Position numbers and translations under genes: made by a program. The notes under the pieces are model-generated. The model saw only the letters and a list, made by a program, of their open reading frames with translations, was not told where the DNA came from and ran no database searches. This document shows positions 1 through 10,311 of a stretch of 64,000 bases of DNA, in pieces. Source of the DNA: Zerene cesonia (Eukaryota; Arthropoda; Insecta; Lepidoptera; Pieridae). How positions within the stretch are numbered: the first letter of the stretch is position 1; every line of letters begins with the position of its first letter. The stretch covers positions 6,470,917-6,534,916 of the forward strand of contig NC_052102.1 in NCBI RefSeq assembly GCF_012273895.1, given 5' to 3'.

Positions 1-552
1 CAGTTGTTACGTGCAAATAATATATGACCTGGTTAGTTGACCTACATCAAACCCAGCTACTACAATTAATTCTATTTCAAGTGGGAGCGAAAAACGAAAT
101 TACATACGTGCCAAATAAGCGACTTATCTATTAATCTATTCAATATTTAATATATTCACGTGACCTTTAATGACACAGTAGGGGACTGATTAATTAAATA
201 TTTAGTAACAAGGTGCTACTTAAGTCATTTTTGTAAAGCCCATATATTTAAATGCTGATTTCTCATTAGTCCAATATGCTTTAAACATAGGTCTAACTTG
301 TTTTTAATATAATAATTCTGTAAAAAAAATTGTTACAAAATATTAAATGTTTAAATAATACTGTCTATGTTGGCAGTGCAATATAACTTATAATAACTGG
401 ACTTGGTAATAAAAATTACTTTTTATTTTTGTTAACTCTGTTTATACAATACCTGCATTGTAATGGTAAAAACCGAACAATAAAAATTATGTTTACATAC
501 GTAAATATGATGAAATTATAAAACCGTAGGACTCCCCAATAATATATATAAC

Positions 553-735
553 AAATGCGAAAGTGACTCTGTACGTCTGTCTCATCTTCGCGCCTTAACC
601 AATACAAAAATACGTTGAGACCTGAGAATGGACATAGGATAGTTTTTATCCCGGAAATACCGCGAGAACGGGAAATATGTGTCTGAAACCCCGGAACTGT
701 CATGATCCTTTGACTACGAGGTCGAAGCCGCAGGG
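553..735 (+). repeat. Interspersed repeat, RTE-like tail (family B)
   Basis: It contains phrases typical of lepidopteran non-LTR or SINE tails: a 'gcgaaagtgactctgt' opening, 'cataggatagtttttatccc' in the middle and a degraded 'gaagccgcaggg' end. Family assignment is from memory of such repeats. A fragment of the same opening, reversed, is visible near 14975-15015. Confidence 0.5.
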
Positions 736-786
736 TGATAATTTGTATGAATAAAATTAGATATTGGCATTTTTATTTTATGTAGA

Positions 787-985
787 ACTAGCTGCGCCCC
801 GCGGTTTCTCCCACGTAAGTCCCATAGGAATATCGGGACAAAAAGTTGCCTATATATTATTCCAGTTGGCCAACTATCTACGTGCCAAATTTCATTGCAA
901 TCGGTTCAGTAGTTTTTGCGTGAAAGAGCAACAAACACACACACATTCTTACAAACTTTCGCATTTATAATATTAGTAGGATAGG
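787..985 (+). repeat. Interspersed ~200-bp repeat (family A), copy 1
   Basis: It starts 'aactagctgcgccccgcgg' and ends with 'gcatttataatattagtagg'. The same ~200-bp unit recurs in the window at about 39178-39372 and 61970-62172 (+) and, reversed, at 36731-36926, 37560-37745 and (shortened) 20451-20561. This is a dispersed retroposon-like family common in Lepidoptera; the exact family was not determined. Confidence 0.75.
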
Positions 986-3052
986 ATATGAGATAATAAC
1001 ATCACTTACAACCAATACTTATACAATATTTATAATAAGTTATTGTTACAATAGATAACATAATTCTATATTTTATTACTTAAAATAAGATCATAATATT
1101 TGAAAAAATCCGTGTACTTTAAGCGCGTTGATGTCTAATATAGGCGCCGGCTATCGATCGATCGATCGTCCAATCGACAAAATCATTTTGAATACTCAAT
1201 ACGTTGCCATATAAAAACACGTTGTATATAATATTGTTAAATACAATTTGTATATAAGTATTTATATTTTGAAGTATTTACAGTACACATATCCTTTAAA
1301 AGTGCATACTCAAACCAAATGTCCAACGCATCACAAAATGAAGATAATTTTATCAACTTTCTGCAAGTGTCTAAAAGCAAATAGTGGATTTAACATATTC
1401 GTGTTAAGTGTCACACTAGACATTTGTCCATTTTCACTGCTTGCAGAATAGTATTAAGAATCTTTCTCTAATGATAGACTTCAACAATACAACGGACACG
1501 TTTATTTCAAAGGTTCATAAGAATGTAGTTGTAAGTAACGTTAATTTTGGTTTTTGATTAAAATATCATAGGGTCAAACGTCGGGTCGTGTCGGCGGCGG
1601 TGCCACGCAGAGAGCGCACCGGCCCCGACCCGCTCGTCTCGTGCCGTGGACCTCGGTACTTACGTTACATAACTTGATCCACCCGGATATTGCCGCAAGG
1701 CCACATATCTCGCTAAACTTTGATGCATTCGACCCGATAAACATGCAATTAAAATTGAAGTATTCCTTTTACATGAAGCTTGTATGTACTTCAAACAGGT
1801 ATATCTAATCTACCTGCTTATAACCGCAATAATGAAGGATAAAGACTTTGATCGATTGTGGTCACAACATGCAATCGGAGATTGTTAAATCTATACATGC
1901 CTATTCATTAATACCTGTATAATATAGCACTTCATGTTCGTTATATCCTAATGATTAGATTATATTTAAATATTTATAAAATACTCGATTGCATCTGTTT
2001 ACCTATTTCTATTTAAAGAATAACGAGGTTGTTGAATAGTAAATAAAGAATAACGTTTTTGTTGCGGAAAAACACTTTTACTACAAATCCTATGTCTTTT
2101 ACCTCTAAAATTAAGACATAATTATGTAAATTAATTTTTTATTTTTTGAATCTTCTCTCCACCTTTGCGTGACATTGACATAAATTTTAAAAACTGGTTC
2201 GTATTATAATCGAAAGTGAGGATTTATCAATAAAATTACAATAATGTGGCTTCTTCACAAATGTTATGATGTTAGGTTTAGCTTATTGCATATTATTGTG
2301 TAATCGTTATTTAAAGGATTTTCACTATGTCGTTATTGTGATTTTTCAATTAATGAATAATACTCTACTATTGGAAAATCTATTTAGAGTTGAGTATTGT
2401 AACATTTAATTAAAAAGGAGGATTAACTTGAAATCAAGATAAGGAAGTGCATATGTGGTCATGATCAATATTGACTTCCAGCAGTTAACTACCTTCCTTT
2501 ACCTTTTGACCTTCATTTAATAAACCCGCACGTTTCAAATTTATAGTATATATATATAAATCTTTCAACAGAAACCGAATAAAATATATTATTGTCCGTT
2601 ATAAACTCTTCAAATTATATCTTAGCCGTAGCACTTCCAAATTTTACTGTCTTGTTAGTTAGTATACATTAAATCTAAGTCTAATTAAAGTTTGAACACA
2701 CAGATACATTGCTGTAAGGTTATAATAATAACATGAAACTGTTTTAGAATACATTTCAAATACTGGGATAACATCTACGACCCATGTGGCTACGAACGCA
2801 ATACGCGATACTTGATATATGATCGAACAGTAGTGTTTATTATGACTAAGTAGCTAGATTTGATGTGAATATGATAATTAAAAACTAAATACATTATTGT
2901 ATGCGTATCGTTGCTGTTTACTATCACTCATAATGTCACCGTGTGCTTATTAAAAGCTTCGACAGAGAAGTGATGATTTATACTGGCGGGAGGTATAGTG
3001 CGTAGAGGACGGGTGGAGTGTCTCGGCTGGTGTCGAACGCGAGGTGCCTGGT

Positions 3053-3060
3053 TATATAAA
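3053..3060 (+). promoter_or_regulatory. TATA box of the chitin deacetylase gene
   Basis: TATATAAA lies 78 bases before the start codon at 3138. A TATA box at this position predicts transcription starting about 30 bases downstream (near 3083-3090) and a short 5' leader of about 50 bases. Many insect cuticle and tracheal genes have TATA promoters. The transcription start is inferred, not seen. Confidence 0.6.
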
Positions 3061-3137
3061 TAGGTGAAGAGGGGCAGCAAGCACCTCTTGCACTTTCTTG
3101 CGGAGCGCGACGCAACGGCCAGTCTTTGCCGAGCGCT

Positions 3138-4562
3138 ATGGCTCGACACGCGTACCTGTGTCTTGGTGTGCTGTTACTCGCCTACTCTGGTTAGTACTCA
3201 TAACTTTTCCACAGATTTAATCCAATTATTCGTGGCTAATTTCGCAATTTTGTTATCATCTCATTGTAATATCTATATTTATACAGCAAAATATATTGAA
3301 ATTTGTAAAGTATTAAAATAAGTAACGATTATGATGGTAGTACTAAAAAATGGCGGCTTTTGATCAACGTATTATTTTCTTTTAATTTCTATTTACTTAT
3401 TTGTTTAACTTTCGTTTTCGTTCTTTGTACTAATTATCAGCAAAATATAATATGTACCATACTAATAACTTTAATGGCGACTGAGATATAACACCGGTTA
3501 TCTACGTGGCCGGTGCTGACCTCGATTTCTTTTTAAAGTTTTACCTTTCAATGCCGTCATCGATTTGCTTTCGGAATACGCAACTGACAACTGAAATACG
3601 TATGAATACGATCTCTTGTGTAATTTTATTCGTTTTACATGCAAGTAAATATTACAAGCCGAATATGCAGTGAACCCTGACAATTTACCTAACTACTTAC
3701 CTATGAATCATGCGCACTACGGCACTTAACGACAAAATGAAACGGTACTGCATTCCTACCCGCGTGTGGTAATCGTAGCTTACGTTCAAGTGTTACTCAA
3801 TAGCAGTTCTAATCTTGTATAATAAACATTACTATACAATTGTGTTTCAATCATGAGGGAAAATAATTCTCATGCTCTCGTTCTTAAATGTATTGCAATT
3901 CCAAATGTAAAAAAGCGAACATTGTATTAAATTTTAATATTTTTCGCAGTGGTAGGTGAGTCGAGAGTTAAGCGTCAAGATGAAGATAGTGGCGGAGATG
4001 AAATAAACCCGGAAGAGCTTTGCGATGGACGGCCGGCGGACGAATACTTCCGGCTCTCAACTGAGGGCGACTGCCGTGACGTCGTCAGGTCAGTTTACTA
4101 TAACTACGTATTATTAATAAATTTTTCAGCCACGTGAATTCATCCATGCGTAGCATAAAACGAGCAAGTTTTATAAAGCTTAAACAAGGTCAACTAAATT
4201 GTTGATTTATTTATATGCTTCGTTAGATATTCAATTCAAAAACTTGATATTCCAGCTAGTGAACGGAATGGGCAATAACGTGCCTTGAATGTAATATTCT
4301 ATACCTAACTTAAACGTAACAATGCAATGTCTTGCTCAACATTTATAATGAATTTATTTTTTGAAAATTTATAATGGATGCACTGAAATTAAAGTAACGT
4401 ATATTGAAAAATACTGTTTAAAAATACCTGTTTTACTTCATAAACTACATTGATTCAAAGCTTCATATATTAATTTTTATATATTTAATTCTTCATATAC
4501 TATTGTGAATATATAGTTTATCTATTATATTGGTTTACATTTGTAATAGATATTTTTCATAG

Positions 4563-4608
<46 letters not shown>

Positions 4609-7600
4609 TTTTTTTTCTATTTATTCAATCTTTCGTATTATATTTATGCTCTGCCCTATTCCTCCTATCTAATTTCTCTCTGTACGTCTGGTTGTCTGGA
4701 AATCGCTATATAGCGATAAGACCGCCGATTGATTATATTGTAACTTTATTGAGTTTTTTTGTAGTTTAATTAAGAGCAATAAAGAATAAATACATAAAAC
4801 AAAATAAATAAATAAATAATAATATATCTTATATCTTTAAACGAGCAATTCTTGTATATATATATTATTTTAACAATTTTTTTAATGCTGTGTTGTGTGT
4901 AAACAGTTTTACTATTCGATTAATGACTCCCAAATTTCCTTGCGGGATGTGAATAGCTAACATATCTCTATTTTACCTAATAACGTTAGTGAAAATTATA
5001 TAATTATGCTGAATAAAACATATTACCTTATTATATCTCTATTTTACCTAATAACGTTAGTGAAAATTATATAATTATGCTGAATAAAACATATTACCTT
5101 AGAAAACAATTTAAAAATTGAAAGCAATTATTTTTTATGTTTTACTAGTTTTCTTAAATAACGTGAACTCTAACAGGCAAACGAAGATTTAAGGCGACAT
5201 GGACTGCTGAGTGCATACGACTTTATTTGGTGGCTTCGTAACTCGTCAAAATATATTATGTTGTACGAATAGTTCAATATATATTTATATAAAATCATTA
5301 TGAATCTGGTTCAATGAGTTGAAGGCTTGGCTGTGTACAGGTGCGACAAAGGTGCTGAGAATGGCGTTACCAGGCTTGCATCAGTGAAGTGCCCCGGCGG
5401 TCTGGCTTTCGATATCGACCGACAAACCTGTGACTGGAAAACCCATGTTAAGAATTGCGATAAACTAGAAAGTAAGTTTTGATGAATGTGGGAAGTGGTC
5501 GAACGAAGGGCTAGCTAGCTTCCGTCGTATCTCATATTGGAATTTCCTCACCATCGTCCAATACCAGTTAGCCTTTTGTGAGTCCGCTTCCGACCTTTTT
5601 TTACTTAAAATAATTGATTATTTCTTATTAATACAGGTGCACTAGGTCAGGTCTTAAACAGATCACTTGCCCATCCGGACTGGCTTTTGATCTCGATAAA
5701 CAGACCTGCGACTGGAAGGGTAAAGTGAGCAACTGTGACAAACTTGAGAGTAAGTGGCGACAAGTTATACGCGTGTAGCGAGCTTGGGTGAAGGGGCCGC
5801 GTCGCACAGTAGATTTGTTTTGCATGAGGCCCCGGACAAAGGGAACGGCCCTCAACAGGACCGACCTTAACTACACAATGGAAACGATTGTTTTGGCATA
5901 CTTATACACTAATCCTGCTGATATATTTTGTCTTAAACAGTATTTTTTTACATAGCAACCGTTCTAGCGATACGTATAAAGAAGTTTCCAATAATCTTCG
6001 TCTCAATCACTGATGATCAATCACGCACCAACAATTGTTGAAATATTGAGCGACAAACACAACGCATTCATAATTCACTCATTTTCACGTTTCTTCCAAC
6101 GCTTATGCTTAAATTAACATTATAACTAATTTTGCTCTTTCAGACTTTTACTAACTTTATCTTTTGGGATGTTAAATGTAAATAGGTAAACACAATGTTG
6201 TTTGTAACAAATAATTGTATTATACACTGCTGCTTTACTTAAACAAAATAAATTATCTCGAAGGCTTAACTTCTTATTTTGGATGGTGTTTGGTTCATGT
6301 ACATAAAAAGAACAAAAAAATTAAGCCTTCTTTAACTATAAGGTGTAATTTAAACAAAACTAGGAAAATTTAATAATTCTTACACAACTTTTCTTCCTTC
6401 TTATATTGATTGAAACTGGTTCATTTTGATAATTCATTCCATATCATACAATATTTACATTAATATACCAGGTCAAAAATAACGATTGACCCATTTCCTT
6501 TTCTGAACTATCTTCTACGTTACAACAATGCTTTGACCCAGTGACTAATATTTCATAAACTCTATCTCGTCTCTTTTCTTGACCACCACTGAGAGGATAA
6601 TACTTATCCTTATTAATTTTTCTGATGTTAACTCGTCATCTCTCATGCTTATCCAAAACCTTTTCACTTTATTACTGACGACACACTTAAAATACACGAA
6701 GAAATACGTCCACCCTATGCCCTCCCTAAAGACGCAGCTATTTCTAGATTTAAACATTGTTTACGTTTTCAGAGCCAAGGAAAATATTGCCCATTTTGAA
6801 GACCGATGAACCAATTTGCCCCGAAGGAAAATTGGCCTGCGGCAACAGGGAGTGTGTAGATAAAGAACTGTTTTGTAACGGCAAACCAGACTGCAAAGAC
6901 GAATCTGATGAAAACGCCTGCAGTAAGCACCTTTTTGCTCTTACTAAAGTTCATTAGATAAAACATTCAAAAGTATAACAGTATATAAAGTTTATTACCG
7001 TGAGTAATAAAACAAAAAAAAACGAAATATAATTATCATAAAAAATAACATTACGTTAAATTACTACATCTACATCACAATTTAATATTCAAAATAAAAA
7101 AAAATCATCTAAAAAAAATATTACAACTTGTTTTAAAGTTATTGTACTAGCCATAAATGATATTTAATTAATCACACTTCGTGTATAAATGAGAAAGAGC
7201 TTGTGGTTTCTTTATTACCTAAAGTCTTATTTATACAATTATATAAGTTCTAATATATTATATCTCTTCCTTGTAGCCGTCGATGTCGACCCCAACAGAG
7301 CTCCCGACTGCGACCCTAACCAGTGTGTTCTGCCCGACTGTTTCTGTTCCGCTGACGGTACACGTATTCCTGGTGGAATTGAGCCTAACCAAGTTCCACA
7401 GATGATCACAATCACTTTTAACGGAGCCGTCAACGTAGACAACATCGATTTATATGATCAGATATTCAACGGTAACCGACACAATCCTAACGGATGTCAA
7501 ATTCGTGGTACATTCTTTGTATCTCACAAATATACCAACTATGCTGCGGTACAAGAATTACACCGCAAAGGACACGAAATTGCTGTATTCTCACTCACTC

Positions 7601-8436
7601 ACAAGGATGATCCTCTCTACTGGACCAGTGGAACATATGACGACTGGTTAGCTGAGATGGCCGGTGCCCGTCTTATTGTAGAACGTTTCGCTAATATCAC
7701 AGATGCGTCCATCATTGGTGTGCGTGCTCCCTACTTACGTGTTGGTGGTAACAAGCAATTTGAAATGATGGCTGATCAATATTTCGTCTATGACGCTTCA
7801 ATCACAGCTCCTCTTGGTCGTGTCCCAATCTGGCCATACACTCTTTATTTCCGTATGCCGCACAAGTGCAACGGTAACGCTCACAACTGTCCTTCAAGAA
7901 GCCACCCAGTCTGGGAAATGGTAATGAATGAATTAGATAGACGTGATGATCCTACTTTCGACGAATCTCTTCCTGGTTGTCACGTTGTTGACTCTTGTTC
8001 TAACATTCAAACTGGTGATCAATTCGCCCGTCTTCTTCGTCACAACTTCAACCGTCACTACACGACAAACCGTGCTCCTCTTGGTCTACACTTCCATGCT
8101 TCTTGGCTCAAATCCAAAAAAGAATTCAGAGATGAACTCATTAAATTTATTGAAGAAATGCTTGAAAAGAACGATGTCTACTTCACTTCCCTTATCCAAG
8201 TTATCCAATGGATGCAAAATCCCACAGAACTATCATCACTCCGCGACTTCCAGGAATGGAAACAAGAAAAGTGCGATGTTAAGGGTCAACCTTTCTGTTC
8301 TCTACCAAACGCTTGTCCTTTAACAACACGAGAGTTACCAGGAGAGACCTTACGTCTTTTTACATGTATGGAATGCCCGAACAACTACCCCTGGATCTTG
8401 GATCCTACGGGCGAAGGTTTTAACGTTAAGAAGTGA
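3138..8436 (+). CDS. Cda2: Chitin deacetylase 2 (vermiform type), two isoforms
   Basis: This is a secreted chitin-modifying protein of cuticle and tracheal lining. Exons: 3138-3189, 3950-4088, then either 5341-5471 (3a) or 5637-5749 (3b), 6773-6922 and 7277-8436, giving 543 aa (3a) or 537 aa (3b). Order: signal peptide (MARHAYLCLGVLLLAYS), a short charged linker, a chitin-binding peritrophin domain split over exons 2 and 3, an LDL-receptor class A repeat with six cysteines (exon 4) and a polysaccharide-deacetylase (NodB) domain (exon 5). This architecture and the near-invariant C-terminal half match group I insect deacetylases, the CDA2/Vermiform branch. RAPY and LGLHFHASW motifs are present, but the usual TFDD reads TFNG and HSxxH reads FSLTH, so the metal site looks incomplete. 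A TATA box precedes the gene and AATAAA follows it. Confidence 0.95.
4563..4617. repeat. (TA)n plus poly-T tract
   Basis: A run of TA dinucleotides passes straight into about 26 T. It lies in intron 2 of the chitin deacetylase, directly before a jockey-like 3' repeat. Confidence 0.9.
4660..4835 (+). repeat. Jockey/SINE-like 3' end repeat
   Basis: It includes 'ggttgtctggaaatcgctat' and 'agcgataagaccgcc', followed by a T-rich stretch and an A-rich tail with repeated 'aata' units. The wording is the same as a second copy at about 11815-11965. Such sequences form the 3' ends of lepidopteran jockey elements and of SINEs derived from them. Confidence 0.6.
4962..5101. repeat. Perfect 69-bp direct tandem duplication
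   Basis: The block 4962-5030 is repeated without a visible mismatch at 5033-5101, separated by TT (period 71). It begins 'atatctctattttacctaat' and lies in intron 2 of the chitin deacetylase, 240 bases before exon 3a. Perfect identity suggests a recent duplication or an assembly artefact. Confidence 0.9.
5341..5471 (+). other. Cda2: Alternative exon 3a of chitin deacetylase 2
   Basis: It encodes about 44 residues, the C-terminal half of the chitin-binding domain (RCDKGAENGVTR at its start, TCDWKTHVKNCDKLE at its end). It is flanked by a tacag acceptor and a gtaagt donor. It enters after two bases of a codon and leaves after one, exactly as exon 3b does, so the two exons are interchangeable in frame. 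It is six codons longer than 3b, the extra residues lying before the first of its shared cysteines. Confidence 0.9.
5637..5749 (+). other. Cda2: Alternative exon 3b of chitin deacetylase 2
   Basis: It encodes 38 residues similar to exon 3a (RCTRSGLKQITCPSGLAFD at the start, TCDWKGKVSNCDKLE at the end) with the same entry and exit phases. It starts 165 bases after 3a. Joining 3a directly to 3b shifts the frame and meets a TGA inside 3b, so only one of the two can be used per productive mRNA. CDA2 genes of other insects are known to have two such splice forms. Confidence 0.9.
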
Positions 8437-8726
8437 TCTCTTAAGTAAAAGTGAAGAAAAGACTGTACACATGTAAATAATACTCAGTAATATTATTGAA
8501 TACAATTAATCGTGACTCGTATGACATGACGAAAACACCAACTCGAGTTATATTAATTATTATTGTTGTCAATGAATTTATTGCCTATTTATATGTATAA
8601 AAACTTAGAGTTGGTGTTTGACGTAAAAGGTATTGAATAATGTCCTGTCACTCCGCTGTATACTGCAAGGATAGATAATCTTATGTATGTTTCATTATAA
8701 TTTAGGTTGTTACAATTTTTATGGAC

Positions 8727-8732
8727 AATAAA
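8727..8732 (+). terminator. Poly(A) signal of chitin deacetylase 2
   Basis: AATAAA about 290 bases after the stop codon, followed by a T-rich stretch. It is the first canonical hexamer found by eye after the coding end. Confidence 0.5.
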
Positions 8733-9311
8733 AATTTAATTGGATTACAGCGTTTTATTTCCTCTATTTATTTTCACTTAGAAATATTAATTTGGAATTC
8801 GACTTCAAGGTTAAAAAAAAGGGAACAAAAGTATAATTCTTGTATGAAACGAATATTCGTATCATATTTAAAATTGACACAAAAACCAGTTTGTTGCAGT
8901 AATTTAATGAGTAAAGCGAAACACATATAACTTTTATAATGCTCTCGTATAAAAATTCTCATTCATTTTAAATTACATTAATTGGTCAATTTACACAGCC
9001 CAAGGTCGAAGCTATATTGCAAATAAGAAGTATAAATATAGAAAGCACAAGCTTGTTTGCTCTACGGGAAAAAAAGTCTAGGCAAAAAAATTTGTTTGTC
9101 ATGATTGCATAGGTTCACTTCACCAAATAAGGCAAATAACCTTTTGTACTTGCAAATTATAACTATTCCCTGAAAATTAAAACTATACACGGTGATATCA
9201 AGTCCAGTTTCATCAAACAAACTATTAGCATTTAAATTGCACTGACATAGATCCTAAAAGATGAAACAGTGTCGTAACAATGATGGCTTACCTAAATGTT
9301 ACAAAATTAGA
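8733..9311. other. AT-rich DNA before the gap
   Basis: I see no exon. The missing last coding exon(s) of the adenylate cyclase could have lain here on the minus strand, but no matching cyclase residues are readable, so they are more likely in the gap. Confidence 0.5.
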
Positions 9312-10311
9312 NNNNNNNNNNNNNNNNNNNNNNNNNNNNNNNNNNNNNNNNNNNNNNNNNNNNNNNNNNNNNNNNNNNNNNNNNNNNNNNNNNNNNNNNN
9401 NNNNNNNNNNNNNNNNNNNNNNNNNNNNNNNNNNNNNNNNNNNNNNNNNNNNNNNNNNNNNNNNNNNNNNNNNNNNNNNNNNNNNNNNNNNNNNNNNNNN
9501 NNNNNNNNNNNNNNNNNNNNNNNNNNNNNNNNNNNNNNNNNNNNNNNNNNNNNNNNNNNNNNNNNNNNNNNNNNNNNNNNNNNNNNNNNNNNNNNNNNNN
9601 NNNNNNNNNNNNNNNNNNNNNNNNNNNNNNNNNNNNNNNNNNNNNNNNNNNNNNNNNNNNNNNNNNNNNNNNNNNNNNNNNNNNNNNNNNNNNNNNNNNN
9701 NNNNNNNNNNNNNNNNNNNNNNNNNNNNNNNNNNNNNNNNNNNNNNNNNNNNNNNNNNNNNNNNNNNNNNNNNNNNNNNNNNNNNNNNNNNNNNNNNNNN
9801 NNNNNNNNNNNNNNNNNNNNNNNNNNNNNNNNNNNNNNNNNNNNNNNNNNNNNNNNNNNNNNNNNNNNNNNNNNNNNNNNNNNNNNNNNNNNNNNNNNNN
9901 NNNNNNNNNNNNNNNNNNNNNNNNNNNNNNNNNNNNNNNNNNNNNNNNNNNNNNNNNNNNNNNNNNNNNNNNNNNNNNNNNNNNNNNNNNNNNNNNNNNN
10001 NNNNNNNNNNNNNNNNNNNNNNNNNNNNNNNNNNNNNNNNNNNNNNNNNNNNNNNNNNNNNNNNNNNNNNNNNNNNNNNNNNNNNNNNNNNNNNNNNNNN
10101 NNNNNNNNNNNNNNNNNNNNNNNNNNNNNNNNNNNNNNNNNNNNNNNNNNNNNNNNNNNNNNNNNNNNNNNNNNNNNNNNNNNNNNNNNNNNNNNNNNNN
10201 NNNNNNNNNNNNNNNNNNNNNNNNNNNNNNNNNNNNNNNNNNNNNNNNNNNNNNNNNNNNNNNNNNNNNNNNNNNNNNNNNNNNNNNNNNNNNNNNNNNN
10301 NNNNNNNNNNN
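9312..10311. other. Assembly gap, 1,000 N
   Basis: Exactly 1,000 undetermined bases, a conventional placeholder for a scaffold gap of unknown size. It removes the 3' end of the adenylate cyclase gene, because the readable exon runs directly into it. Confidence 0.99.

Larger units (their letters stand above)
1..3052. other. Intergenic DNA upstream of the chitin deacetylase
   Basis: I see no coding exon here. The stretch is AT-rich. It holds two adjoining interspersed repeats (about 553-735 and 787-985), a short (atcg)n run near 1153-1167 and a small GC-rich block at about 1582-1665. The GC-rich block could be a promoter or noncoding exon, but nothing in the sequence proves it. Short open frames on both strands lack splice-consistent partners and look like chance. 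Confidence 0.6.
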
